DNA of 64,000 bases. It comes from Nocardia niigatensis NBRC 100131 (GTDB taxonomy: Bacteria; Actinomycetota; Actinomycetes; Mycobacteriales; Mycobacteriaceae). Positions 45,674-54,174 of this stretch are shown piece by piece. The notes under the pieces were generated by a model. That model was given only the letters and a program-made list of their open reading frames with translations, had not been told where the DNA came from and made no database searches. The position numbers and the translations under genes were made by a program. Every line of letters starts with the position of its first letter. The stretch's first letter is position 1. The DNA lies in the NCBI RefSeq assembly GCF_000308655.1, contig NZ_BAGC01000112.1, positions 1 to 64,000 on the forward strand, given 5' to 3'.

Positions 45674-46885
45674 GTGAACGGGTTTTCGGCCGACAGGCTG
45701 AAGAAGGTGAGCGAGGTGCTCGACGGGTACGTCGAGCGGGGCGAGGTGGCCGGCGCGGTCGCCGCGATCTATCGGCACGGCGAACTGGTGCAGGTGGACA
45801 CGGTCGGCTGGCAGGATCGGGCCGCGGGGCTGCCGATGCGGCGCGACACCCTCTTCCGCATCGCCTCCATGACCAAGCCGATCACCGCGGTGGCGGCACT
45901 GACCCTGGTCGACGAGGGCCGCATCGCGCTGTCGGATCCGGTGGACGCCTGGCTGCCGGAACTGGCCGGCCGCACCGTCATGCGCGACCCGGACGGCTCG
46001 CCCGAGGATGTGGTGCCCGCCGAACGCCCGATCACGGTGGAGGATCTGCTCACCTACCGGCTGGGCCTGGGCTGGGGCCGCTCGAGCCTGGCGCCGCAAT
46101 TGTTCGCGCTCACCGCCGATCCCATCGCGCGCGCCATCGGTGTCGCGAACGCCGAACAGCTCGCGCCGGACGAGTGGCTGCGGCGGGTGGGCGAGCTGCC
46201 GCTCATCGCGCAGCCGGGCACGGTGTGGCGCTATCACACCGCCTCCGACATCCTGGGCATCCTGATCAGCCGGGTGACCGGGCAGTCGCTGGAAACCGTA
46301 CTGCGCGAACGGGTCCTGGCACCGCTGGGCATGGTGGACACCGGATTCACGGTGCCCGAATCGAAGCGGGACCGCCTGAGCGTGCTGTACGGCCCCGACC
46401 GGGCCGAACTCGACCGGCCCGCCACTACCGGATGGGGTGAACCGCCGCTGTTCCCGTCCGGCGGCGCGGGCCTGGTGTCCACTGTCGACGATTACGCGCG
46501 TTTCGCCCGCATGCTGCTCAATGGCGGTGAGCTGGACGGGGTCCGGATCCTGTCGGCCGAAACCGTTGCCGCGCTGGGTAGCGACCACCTCACCCCCGAA
46601 CAGCACGCGGCCGCGCCCTTCAATCCGCCTCTGGGCCAGGCCATCTGGACCGACCAGGGCTTCGGCTACGGCGTGAAGATGCAGACCGAACCCGGCAGCG
46701 GCATCCCCAGCGTCGGCACCCTGTCCTGGCCGGGCGGCCTGGGCACCGCCTGGTACGCGGACCCCGAAAAGGATCTGGTGGCACTGCTTTTCGTGCAGTC
46801 CGCCAATATCATCATCGCCGCCGAGTGGCGCAGCCCGCTCGGCGACGACTTCCTGACCGGGGTCTACGGAGCCCTGGAGTCGTGA
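45674..46885 (+). CDS. serine beta-lactamase-like hydrolase (class C/esterase type)
   Basis: This 403-residue protein has the SxxK motif in RIASMTKPITAVAAL, with Ser as the expected nucleophile, and a Tyr in VWRYHTASDILG as the second motif. GLVSTVDDYARFARMLLNGG is a block typical of beta-lactamase-fold esterases and D-aminopeptidases. No signal peptide is visible, so a cytosolic esterase is more likely than a true beta-lactamase. GTG 45674 is preferred because GGGAG lies eight bases upstream; the GTG at 45665 would overlap it. It stands alone between the UvrA-like gene and the convergent trpS. Confidence 0.85.
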   Translation: MNGFSADRLKKVSEVLDGYVERGEVAGAVAAIYRHGELVQVDTVGWQDRAAGLPMRRDTLFRIASMTKPITAVAALTLVDEGRIALSDPVDAWLPELAGRTVMRDPDGSPEDVVPAERPITVEDLLTYRLGLGWGRSSLAPQLFALTADPIARAIGVANAEQLAPDEWLRRVGELPLIAQPGTVWRYHTASDILGILISRVTGQSLETVLRERVLAPLGMVDTGFTVPESKRDRLSVLYGPDRAELDRPATTGWGEPPLFPSGGAGLVSTVDDYARFARMLLNGGELDGVRILSAETVAALGSDHLTPEQHAAAPFNPPLGQAIWTDQGFGYGVKMQTEPGSGIPSVGTLSWPGGLGTAWYADPEKDLVALLFVQSANIIIAAEWRSPLGDDFLTGVYGALES

Positions 46886-46900
46886 CGAGCTGACGGCGGG

Positions 46901-47953
46901 CTAGTACACCGTCCCCATCGCCGAGCGCACCTCGTCCAGGGTGCGTTCGGCGATCTCATCGGCCCGCCGATTGCCCTCGCGCACAATGCCGCTCGCGAAA
47001 TCCGGGTCGGTCGCCAGCTCCGCGCGCCGGACCCGGTGGCCCGCGAAGAAGTCGTTCACCGCGTCGGTCGCCAGCTTCTTCAAGGCCGCGCCGCCCCCGT
47101 CGCCGAGTTTGTCCGCGAGGGTCTGCTCATCGGTGCCCAGGCACAGCGCGGCCGTGGTGAGCAGCGCGGAGACCCCGGGCCGGGTATCCGGGTCGAAGGT
47201 GATACGCCGGTCGGAATCGGTGGCGGTGCGGCGGATGAGCGCCGCGGTCTCGTCCGCGGTCATGGACAGCGAGATGGCGTTGCCGTAGCTCTTGGACATC
47301 TTGCGCCCGTCCAGCCCCGGGATCTCCGGAGTCGAGGTGAGCAGCGCCTGCGGTTCCGGGAACACCCGGCCGTAGCGCTCGTTGAACCGCCGCGCGATGA
47401 CCCGCGTGACCTCCAGATGCGGCAACTGATCCTTGCCCACCGGCACCAGATTGCCCTTGCAGAACAGGATGTCGGCGGCCTGATGCACCGGATAGGTGAG
47501 CAGCAGCCCGCTCAGCGCCCGCTCCGAGGCGGCCAGTTCCGCCTTCACCGTCGGATTGCGGTGCAGCTCCGACTCGGTGACCAGACTCAGGAACGGCAGC
47601 ATGAGCTGATTGAGGGCGGGCACCGCGGAATGGGTGAACACCGTCGCCCGGCTCAGATCGATCCCGGCGGCGGCGTAGTCCAGCACCGCGCTGTAAACGT
47701 TCTCGCGAACCTGCCCGAGGCTGTCGCGGTCGGTGACGACCTGGTAGTCGGCCAGGATCACCCACAGGTCCACGCCCAGTTCCTGCAATCGCACCCGTTC
47801 CCGGATGGTGCCGAAGTAGTGGCCCAGATGCAGTCTGCCCGTGGGTCGTTCACCGGTGAGGACGCGAAAGCGGTCGGGGTGGGCGGTTACGTCGGCGGCG
47901 AGTTCGTCGCTGCGCTCGCGGGAGGCGGCGAAGGAATCCGAGAGGGTAGTCAC
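46901..47953 (-). CDS. trpS: tryptophanyl-tRNA synthetase
   Basis: This 350-residue class I synthetase charges tRNA-Trp. The HIGH-like motif is TGRLHLGHYFG and the KMSKS motif is GRKMSKSYGN. The sequence (VDLWVILADYQVVTDRDSLG, LPHLEVTRVIARRFNERYG) is of the divergent TrpRS II type often found as a second, drug-tolerant copy in actinobacteria. The start is GTG 47953 with AGGAG eight bases upstream. A Trp-containing leader peptide and alternative hairpins precede it, so expression should rise when charged tRNA-Trp is low. Whether another trpS exists lies outside this window. Confidence 0.93.
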   Translation of the reverse strand: MTTLSDSFAASRERSDELAADVTAHPDRFRVLTGERPTGRLHLGHYFGTIRERVRLQELGVDLWVILADYQVVTDRDSLGQVRENVYSAVLDYAAAGIDLSRATVFTHSAVPALNQLMLPFLSLVTESELHRNPTVKAELAASERALSGLLLTYPVHQAADILFCKGNLVPVGKDQLPHLEVTRVIARRFNERYGRVFPEPQALLTSTPEIPGLDGRKMSKSYGNAISLSMTADETAALIRRTATDSDRRITFDPDTRPGVSALLTTAALCLGTDEQTLADKLGDGGGAALKKLATDAVNDFFAGHRVRRAELATDPDFASGIVREGNRRADEIAERTLDEVRSAMGTVY

Positions 47954-47960
47954 CGTACAA

Positions 47961-48052
47961 CTCCTGAAAGTTCAAGGAGGGCTGCACGAGCTGGGTGTTC
48001 CGGTCGGGAATCACGGGCCGCGTACAGCCCGTGGACATGGATCATCGGGCTG
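47961..48052 (-). promoter_or_regulatory. trp attenuator hairpins in the trpS leader
   Basis: On the minus strand, CAGCCCG (48046-48052) can pair with CGGGCTG (48025-48031), directly after the leader-peptide stop. The overlapping CACGGGC (48027-48033) can instead pair with GCCCGTG (48012-48018). The two hairpins share 48027-48031 and exclude each other, the classical attenuation design. A third hairpin pairs CTCCT (47975-47979) with the trpS ribosome-binding AGGAG (47961-47965) and could hide it. The final switch may therefore act on translation as well as transcription. Confidence 0.6.
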
Positions 48053-48091
48053 CTAGTGCAGCCAGCGCCATGCCTGCCGGGTGTGAATCAC
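48053..48091 (-). CDS. trpS leader peptide (WRW)
   Basis: A 12-codon frame starts at GTG 48091 and reads MIHTRQAWRWLH and stop. It contains two Trp codons, TGG-CGC-TGG, immediately before the regulatory hairpins. Trp is the rarest residue, and its clustering in a short peptide 100 bp upstream of trpS strongly suggests ribosome-mediated attenuation. GGTGGA a few bases upstream is a weak ribosome-binding site. Trp-rich leaders upstream of trp genes, including trpS, have been predicted in actinobacteria. Confidence 0.65.
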   Translation of the reverse strand: MIHTRQAWRWLH

Positions 48092-48126
48092 TTGTCCACC
48101 ATAGCAAGTCACCACGACATCGCGGG

Positions 48127-49431
48127 TCACGGGTGCGCCGACACCACGCGCGGCATGGGCGCGACCGAGCCCGGGCAGGGCGCCGGGCACAGGTGCCCGG
48201 CCAGCGCGGTGTGCGGATTGCGGTGGCGCAGTGAGCCGGCCAGGGCGACCGCCTCCATCGCGATCACGATCAGGCCGTAGCCGTAGGTGGTCGCGGCCAG
48301 GCCGACGCGCTGCACGCACAGACCCGCGATGACCGCCGGCACACTGAGCGAGAGGTAGGAGACCACATAGATGGCCGTCACCACCTCCGCCCGGGTCTCG
48401 GCCGGGGACAGTCCGGTCAGCATGCGCAGCGCGCCCGAGAACGAGGGCCCGAACCCGATCCCCGCCACCACACTGGCCGCGAAGAACAGCCACACCGACT
48501 CCGTCGCCGCACCCAGCAGCGCCAGCGACACTCCCGACATGAGCAGGATCGGCCCGCGCAGCAGCGCCTGATCGATGGTCCAATCCCGGGCCAGCAGCGC
48601 GGTCACCGCCGAAGTGCCCTGCAACGCGACCACCACCAGGCCACCGGCCAGCGGTGTGGAGACGTGAAAGTGGACCTTCATGAGCGCGCCACCGAGGGCC
48701 AGATAGAGCCCGCCCAGCGCCCAGGTGGCCGCGATCGACGGCACCAGGGTCAGAAAGGCCACCCGGACCTCCTGCGGCACCGACACTTTGGGTTTCAGTG
48801 ACGCCAAACCCCGCCCGTCGGGCGTGACCGTCTCCGGAATCAGCAACACGCCGATCACGATGACGGTGAACGCCACGGCCAGCAGCCAGTACACGAGCCG
48901 AGTCGGCGCGGGCGCGTAGGCCACCAGCAGTCCCGAACTGATCGCGCCGACGGCCAGTCCGCCGCCCGCCGCCACATTCGTCATGAGCGCCCCCAGCCGC
49001 GACTCGGCGGGCCGCAGATCGATGAGTGCCGCCGTGATCGCGCCGGTGGCCAACCCGGTCGCGATGCCCTGCACGATGCGGGCGGTGAAAAGCCAAGCCA
49101 CCGACTGCGCTTCCGCGAAGGCCAGCGTCCCGGCCAGCTCCACCAGCACCGCCGCGATGAGCACCGGCCGTCGCCCGATGTGGTCGGACAGCGAGCCCGC
49201 GAACAGCAGGGTCACCAGCAGCGCGATGGCGTTGGCGGCGTACACGCCCGTCGACACCAGTGACGAGTAGTGCCACATCTGCTGATACACCGGATACATC
49301 GGCGACGGGGCCGCCGACGCGAACAGCAACAGCCCCAGCGCGATCGACAGCAGCCAGAACGCCGAGGTGTTCGACATGCGGTAGCGCACAGGGGTTTCGA
49401 CGCGCACCGCGTCGGCGGGAAGGTTCTGCAT
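48127..49431 (-). CDS. MFS transporter
   Basis: This 434-residue protein has about twelve membrane segments: FWLLSIALGLLLFASAAPSP in helix 1, and the motif-A loop FAGSLSDHIGRRPVLIAAVL. ARIVQGIATGLATGAITAAL is in helix 5, resembling motif C. It resembles drug/sugar-efflux MFS proteins. The start at ATG 49431 follows GAGGA, and the longer open frame upstream to 49941 is not protein-like. It lies directly upstream of the trpS leader on the same strand, with only 35 bp between. Substrate is unknown. Confidence 0.88.
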   Translation of the reverse strand: MQNLPADAVRVETPVRYRMSNTSAFWLLSIALGLLLFASAAPSPMYPVYQQMWHYSSLVSTGVYAANAIALLVTLLFAGSLSDHIGRRPVLIAAVLVELAGTLAFAEAQSVAWLFTARIVQGIATGLATGAITAALIDLRPAESRLGALMTNVAAGGGLAVGAISSGLLVAYAPAPTRLVYWLLAVAFTVIVIGVLLIPETVTPDGRGLASLKPKVSVPQEVRVAFLTLVPSIAATWALGGLYLALGGALMKVHFHVSTPLAGGLVVVALQGTSAVTALLARDWTIDQALLRGPILLMSGVSLALLGAATESVWLFFAASVVAGIGFGPSFSGALRMLTGLSPAETRAEVVTAIYVVSYLSLSVPAVIAGLCVQRVGLAATTYGYGLIVIAMEAVALAGSLRHRNPHTALAGHLCPAPCPGSVAPMPRVVSAHP

Positions 49432-49881
49432 GGTTCCTCGGACAGGTCGTCGGATACTGCCGTTCGAGTGTGGCCCATCGGTACACGGAGTTCGACCGGT
49501 CATGCTGACCGATCCCGCTGGCAGTCCGCTGGCAAGCCGATTCCAGAGCGCTGCCAGGGGACGCGGCGACGGCGGCGGTGTTCGCACCCCGGCTGTGGTG
49601 GGCGTCGCGGCCCCGCTGGGCGCGGGGCTCGTGGTGGCGATGACCCTGATCACCGATCTGGCCATCGGCGCGGTCGACCCGGAGCGACCGATCCGGGCTA
49701 CCGCTGGCCTGCCCTCGATTCCCGGTGCATCCTGGAGTTCGAGGTGCGCCGCGGAGCTCTTGACTTTCCCCGCGCGGCCCCTCATGGTGGAAAAGTTAGC
49801 GAAGCTAATTGATGGGGAGAAATCTCGACGTCCGAACAGGTTTCGCGGCGTCGTGATCGCCGGAGACCAGGGAGGCCATTG
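49432..49881. other. intergenic region between the MFS gene and car
   Basis: These 450 bp separate divergent genes. The one clear element is a small inverted repeat TTAGC-GAA-GCTAA at 49796-49808 in an AT-rich patch 73 bp before the car start, a candidate operator or promoter core. Short open frames here show no protein-like features. Confidence 0.4.
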
Positions 49882-52800
49882 ATGGTCGAGGACGCCGCTC
49901 GGACGGAGCTTACTCAGCGTTTGGCGGATCGGCTCGCGCATGCCGAGGTCGCGAAGCGATTCGAGGAGCTGATGGCAGACGATCAGGTGCGGGCACTGGT
50001 CCCGCTACCCGAGGTCGCGGCGGCGGCCCAGCAGTGCGGGCAGGGTCTGGCCGGAGTGGCGGCGATCCTCATGGATGGCTACGCCGACCGCCCCGCCATC
50101 GCCGACCGGGCCACCGAGATCGTCACCGACGCCGACGGACGGCGCACCCGGCGGCTGCTGCCCGCCTACCGCACCACGACCTACGGCGAACTGTGGGCGC
50201 GTTCCGGGGCCATCGCGGCCGCCTGGTACTCGGACCCGAGCCATCCCCTGCGTGCCGGAGACTTCCTGTGCAGCCTCGGCTTCGCCAGCGGTGACTACAC
50301 CGCCGTCGAGCTGGCCGGCATCCGGCTGGGCCTGGTGAGCGTGCCGCTGCAATCGAGTTCACCTGCCGCGCAATGGCATTCGATCATCACCGAGACCGGA
50401 GCGCGGGTCCTCGCGGTGAGCCTGGAACTGCTCACTCCCGCCCTGGAATGCGTTCTCGACGGCACGCCGGTGGAATCGATCGTGGTCTTCGACTTCGAAC
50501 CCGCCGATGACCACCACGCCGAGATCTACGCCGCCGCGCAGCGCCGCATCGCGGAATCGGGGGCCGCGATCGGCCTGGAATCGCTTGCCGCCGTGGCGGA
50601 CCGGGGCCGCGACCTGCCCGCCGTATCACTCCACGTTCCCGCCGACCCGGACGAGCTCGCCCTGCTCATCTACACCTCCGGCAGCACCGGGACACCCAAG
50701 GGCGCGATGTACCCACAACGCCTGGTGACCGGAATGTGGCTGGGGCCTACGGTGATTCCCGCCCCGGTGCTCAACTTCTGCTACATGCCCATGAGCCACG
50801 TCGCCGGCCGGATGGTGCTGACCGGCACCTTCGCCCGCGGCGGCACCGCGTATTTCGCCGCGGCCAGCGACATGTCGACCCTGTTCGAGGATTTCGGCCT
50901 GGCCCGGCCCACCGAGGCGTTCTTCGTGCCGCGCGTGTGCGACATGGTGTTCCAGCGCTATCAGAGCGACGTCCAGCGCCGCATCGCCGCGGGAGACGCC
51001 GCCGAACAGGCCGACAAGGCCGCGAAAGCCGCACTGCGGCAGGACTTCCTGGGCGGCCGCCTGGCCCGCGTGATGGTCGGCAGCGCGCCCATCTCCGCAG
51101 ACATGAAGGAATTCATGAACTCGGTGCTGGGCCAGCCGATGATCGACGGCTACGGCTCCACCGAGGCGGGCGGCGGCCTGCTCATCGACAACGAGGTCCG
51201 CCGGCCACCGGTCATCGACTACAAGCTGGCCGATGTGCCCGAGCTCGGCTACTTCTCGACCGACAAGCCGTATCCGCGCGGCGAGTTCCTGGTGAAGTCG
51301 ATGCAGCAGATCCCGGGCTACTTCAAACGCCCCGAGGTGACCGCCGAGATCTTCGACGAGGACGGCTACTACCGCACCGGCGACATTGTCGCCGAGGTGC
51401 GGCCCGACCACCTCGTCTACGTCGACCGCCGCAACAATGTGCTCAAGCTGTCACAGGGCGAGTTCGTGGCCGTGGCCAAGCTCGAGGCCGTCTACGCGAC
51501 CAGTCCGCTCATCGCCCAGATCTTCGTGCACGGCTCCAGCGAGCGCGCTCACCTGCTGGCCGTCATCGTGCCCTCGCCGGCGGCCCGTGCGCTCGAGCCC
51601 GCCGAGATGACCGCGGCCATCACCGAATCCATGCAGCAGATCGCCAAGGACGCCGAACTGGAGTCCTACGAGATTCCGCGCGAGTTCCTGCTCGAGACCG
51701 AACCTTTCACCCTGGACAACGGCCTGCTGTCCGGTATCGGAAAGCTGTTGCGGCCCAAGCTCCGCGAACGCTACGGCGCACAACTCGAGGAGCTGTACCG
51801 TGCGCAGGCGCGGCAGCAGGAGGACGAACTGCTCGCGCTGCGCCGCGAGGCCGGCGACCGGCCGGTCATCGAGACGGTGTGCCGGGGCGCCCGCGCCATC
51901 CTCGGCGGCGAGGCGCCGCAGCCCGACGCGCACTTCACCGACCTGGGCGGGGATTCCCTGTCGGCACTGTCGTTCTCGACCCTGTTGCGCGAGATCTTCG
52001 CCGTCGAGGTTCCGGTCGGCGTGATCGTGAGCCCCGCCAACGACCTCGCCCGGCTGGCCGCCCACATCGAGTTCGAGCGCACCGGGGACGGCACCCGACC
52101 CACCGCGTCGACCGTGCACGGCGGCACCGAGATCCGGGCCGACGAGCTCACCCTCGACAAGTTCATCGATGCCGCGACCCTGGCGACCGCACCCGGCCTG
52201 CCGCTCGCGCCGCACCCGCCGCGGACCGTGCTGCTGACCGGAGCCAACGGCTATCTGGGCCGGTTCCTGTGCCTGGAATGGCTGGAGCGCCTGGAGGAAT
52301 CGGACGGCACACTGGTCTGCGTCGTTCGCGGCCACGACGCCGCGGCCGCGCGCCGCCGGCTGGACGAGGTCTTCGACAGCGGTGATCCCGCACTGCTCCG
52401 GCGCTACCGGGAGCTGGCCGAGCGCCGGCTGCGGGTACTGGCCGGTGATATCGGCGCGCCGCATTTCGGCCTGGACGAGGAGGTCTGGCGGGAGCTCGCC
52501 GCCACCGTCGATCTCATCGTGCACCCCGCCGCGCTGGTCAATCACGTGCTGCCCTACGACCAGTTGTTCGGTCCCAATGTGGTGGGCACGGCCGAGGTGA
52601 TCCGGCTGGCGCTCACCACGATTCGCAAGCCGGTCACCTATCTGTCCACGGTCGCCGTCGCCGCCCAGGTGGAGCCGGCCGTCTTCACCGAGGACGGCGA
52701 CATCCGCGCGATCAGCGCCGTGCGCGCCGTCGACGACAGCTACGCCAACGGCTACGGCAACAGCAAATGGGCCGGTGAAGTGCTGCTGCGCGAGGCGCAT

Positions 52801-53412
52801 GATCTGTGCGAGCTGCCGGTCGCGGTCTTCCGCTCCGACATGATCCTGGCGCACAGCGTGTTCGCCGGGCAGTTCAACCTGCCCGACATGTTCACCCGGC
52901 TGCTGCTCAGCGTGCTCGCCACCGGCCTGGCTCCGAAGTCTTTCTACGCCTTGGATTCTCAAGGCGGCCGGCGACGGGCCCACTACGACGGCCTGCCCGC
53001 GGACTTCACCGCCGCCGCGATCACCACCCTCGGCGCCCGGGTCACCGCCGGTTTCGCGACCTACGATGTCCTCAACCCCCACGACGACGGCATCTCCCTC
53101 GACGAATTCGTGGACTGGCTCATCGAGTCCGGCCATCCCATCGACCGCATCGAGTCCTACCCGGACTGGATCGCCCGCTTCGAGACCGCCCTGCGCGCCC
53201 TCCCGGAGCACCAGCGCACCCACTCGGTACTGCCACTGCTGCACGCCTACCGCCGCCCGGGCCTGCCCCTCCCCGGCGCGGCGCTGCCGGCCAAGCGTTT
53301 CCAGGAGGCCGTCCAGCAGGCGAAGATCGGCCCGAACGGTGACATTCCGCATCTGACAAGGGAACTCATCGACAAGTACGTGACCGACCTGAGGCTGCGC
53401 GGCCTGCTGTAG
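49882..53412 (+). CDS. car: carboxylic acid reductase
   Basis: This 1176-residue three-domain enzyme reduces carboxylic acids to aldehydes with ATP and NADPH. The adenylation domain (~1-640) contains YTSGSTGTPKGAMYP, GYGSTEAGGG and YYRTGDIVAEV. The carrier domain has LGGDSLSALS with S692 as the phosphopantetheine site, close to S689 of the Nocardia iowensis enzyme. The reductase domain has the nucleotide-binding LLTGANGYLGRF (G787 region) and Y958/K962 in YGNSKWAGE. It needs a phosphopantetheinyl transferase, not seen in this window. ATG 49882 has GGAGG six bases upstream. Its stop nearly abuts the convergent TetR gene. Confidence 0.96.
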   Translation: MVEDAARTELTQRLADRLAHAEVAKRFEELMADDQVRALVPLPEVAAAAQQCGQGLAGVAAILMDGYADRPAIADRATEIVTDADGRRTRRLLPAYRTTTYGELWARSGAIAAAWYSDPSHPLRAGDFLCSLGFASGDYTAVELAGIRLGLVSVPLQSSSPAAQWHSIITETGARVLAVSLELLTPALECVLDGTPVESIVVFDFEPADDHHAEIYAAAQRRIAESGAAIGLESLAAVADRGRDLPAVSLHVPADPDELALLIYTSGSTGTPKGAMYPQRLVTGMWLGPTVIPAPVLNFCYMPMSHVAGRMVLTGTFARGGTAYFAAASDMSTLFEDFGLARPTEAFFVPRVCDMVFQRYQSDVQRRIAAGDAAEQADKAAKAALRQDFLGGRLARVMVGSAPISADMKEFMNSVLGQPMIDGYGSTEAGGGLLIDNEVRRPPVIDYKLADVPELGYFSTDKPYPRGEFLVKSMQQIPGYFKRPEVTAEIFDEDGYYRTGDIVAEVRPDHLVYVDRRNNVLKLSQGEFVAVAKLEAVYATSPLIAQIFVHGSSERAHLLAVIVPSPAARALEPAEMTAAITESMQQIAKDAELESYEIPREFLLETEPFTLDNGLLSGIGKLLRPKLRERYGAQLEELYRAQARQQEDELLALRREAGDRPVIETVCRGARAILGGEAPQPDAHFTDLGGDSLSALSFSTLLREIFAVEVPVGVIVSPANDLARLAAHIEFERTGDGTRPTASTVHGGTEIRADELTLDKFIDAATLATAPGLPLAPHPPRTVLLTGANGYLGRFLCLEWLERLEESDGTLVCVVRGHDAAAARRRLDEVFDSGDPALLRRYRELAERRLRVLAGDIGAPHFGLDEEVWRELAATVDLIVHPAALVNHVLPYDQLFGPNVVGTAEVIRLALTTIRKPVTYLSTVAVAAQVEPAVFTEDGDIRAISAVRAVDDSYANGYGNSKWAGEVLLREAHDLCELPVAVFRSDMILAHSVFAGQFNLPDMFTRLLLSVLATGLAPKSFYALDSQGGRRRAHYDGLPADFTAAAITTLGARVTAGFATYDVLNPHDDGISLDEFVDWLIESGHPIDRIESYPDWIARFETALRALPEHQRTHSVLPLLHAYRRPGLPLPGAALPAKRFQEAVQQAKIGPNGDIPHLTRELIDKYVTDLRLRGLL

Positions 53413-53415
53413 CGC

Positions 53416-54054
53416 TCAGTCCACGCCCGCTGCCGCCGGGATCTCGAGACCGTGCTGCAGCGCGGCGACGGTGGCGTCGAGGATCTCGTACAGGCGGGCG
53501 ATCGACGGATCCGGGCTCGCCACCCAGTCGTCGAGCCCGACACCGAAGGCCGCGAAACAGGTCGCGGCAGCCAGTTTGGCCCGCAGATCATCCTCCGGGA
53601 TCCCGCCCCGGCGGGCGAAACTGCGGGCCAGCGCGTCCCGGCGGCCGAAGGTGCCGGTGAAATTCTCCTGCCGCAGTTGCGGATTGGTGATCAGGACCAG
53701 CCGGGCCCGCCGGGCGGTGTCGGCCTGGCGGCGGCGCAGCTCGGCCTCGCCGTCGTCGAGCAGGAATTCGCGCAGCGCGGCCCGCAGCGCCACGAAGACC
53801 GCCTCGTGTGCGGGCCGGCGGTCCAGCGCGTCCAGCAGATAGGACATGACGTCCTCCTCGTGGCTGAAGACCACGGCCGCCTTGGCGGGGAAGTGCCGGT
53901 GGAAGGTGCGGCGCGAGACCTGGGCGGCGTCGGCGATCTCCTGCACGGTGGTCTGCTCGAAGCCGCGGCGCTCGAACAGCAGCAGCGCGGCGTCGATCAA
54001 TTCGCGCCGCACCCTGGCCTTCTCGCGTTCCCGCAATCCGGTCGGTGCCGTCAT
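53416..54054 (-). CDS. TetR-family regulator divergent from the lipase
   Basis: This 212-residue protein has the helix-turn-helix LIDAALLLFERRGFEQTTVQ, then EIADAAQVSRRTFHRHFPAK. The C-terminal domain has the MftR-like pattern (RARLVLITNPQLRQENFTGT). It ends three bases from the car stop and is divergent from a secreted lipase gene. Two TGTCTCA-type operators lie in the shared promoter region, so autoregulation and control of the lipase are likely. Control of car is possible but not indicated. Confidence 0.9.
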   Translation of the reverse strand: MTAPTGLREREKARVRRELIDAALLLFERRGFEQTTVQEIADAAQVSRRTFHRHFPAKAAVVFSHEEDVMSYLLDALDRRPAHEAVFVALRAALREFLLDDGEAELRRRQADTARRARLVLITNPQLRQENFTGTFGRRDALARSFARRGGIPEDDLRAKLAAATCFAAFGVGLDDWVASPDPSIARLYEILDATVAALQHGLEIPAAAGVD

Positions 54055-54087
54055 ACCGCCCTCTCGTGCCGCCGATATCCACCCTGA

Positions 54088-54102
54088 TGTCTCAAAGTGA
54101 CA
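54088..54102. promoter_or_regulatory. TetR operator copy 1
   Basis: TGTCTCAAAGTGACA is an imperfect inverted repeat with the same outer half-site as copy 2. It lies 33 bp upstream of the TetR gene start. Confidence 0.6.
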
Positions 54103-54126
54103 GTTCTCAGGATAGTCTGACCGAAG

Positions 54127-54141
54127 TGTCTCAATGAGACA
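54127..54141. promoter_or_regulatory. TetR operator copy 2
   Basis: TGTCTCA-A-TGAGACA is a perfect palindrome, 33 bp upstream of the lipase start. The centre-to-centre distance from copy 1 is 39 bp, close to four helical turns, so two dimers would sit on the same DNA face. Confidence 0.7.
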
Positions 54142-54174
54142 TCACAGCGAGACGAGTACGAGAGGACTCCTCCG

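Noticed and set aside
48127..49941. Longer MFS protein starting at 49941
   Set aside because: The helix pattern begins just after ATG 49431, which has a GAGGA ribosome-binding site. The extra 170 codons overlap the car start and are not membrane-like.
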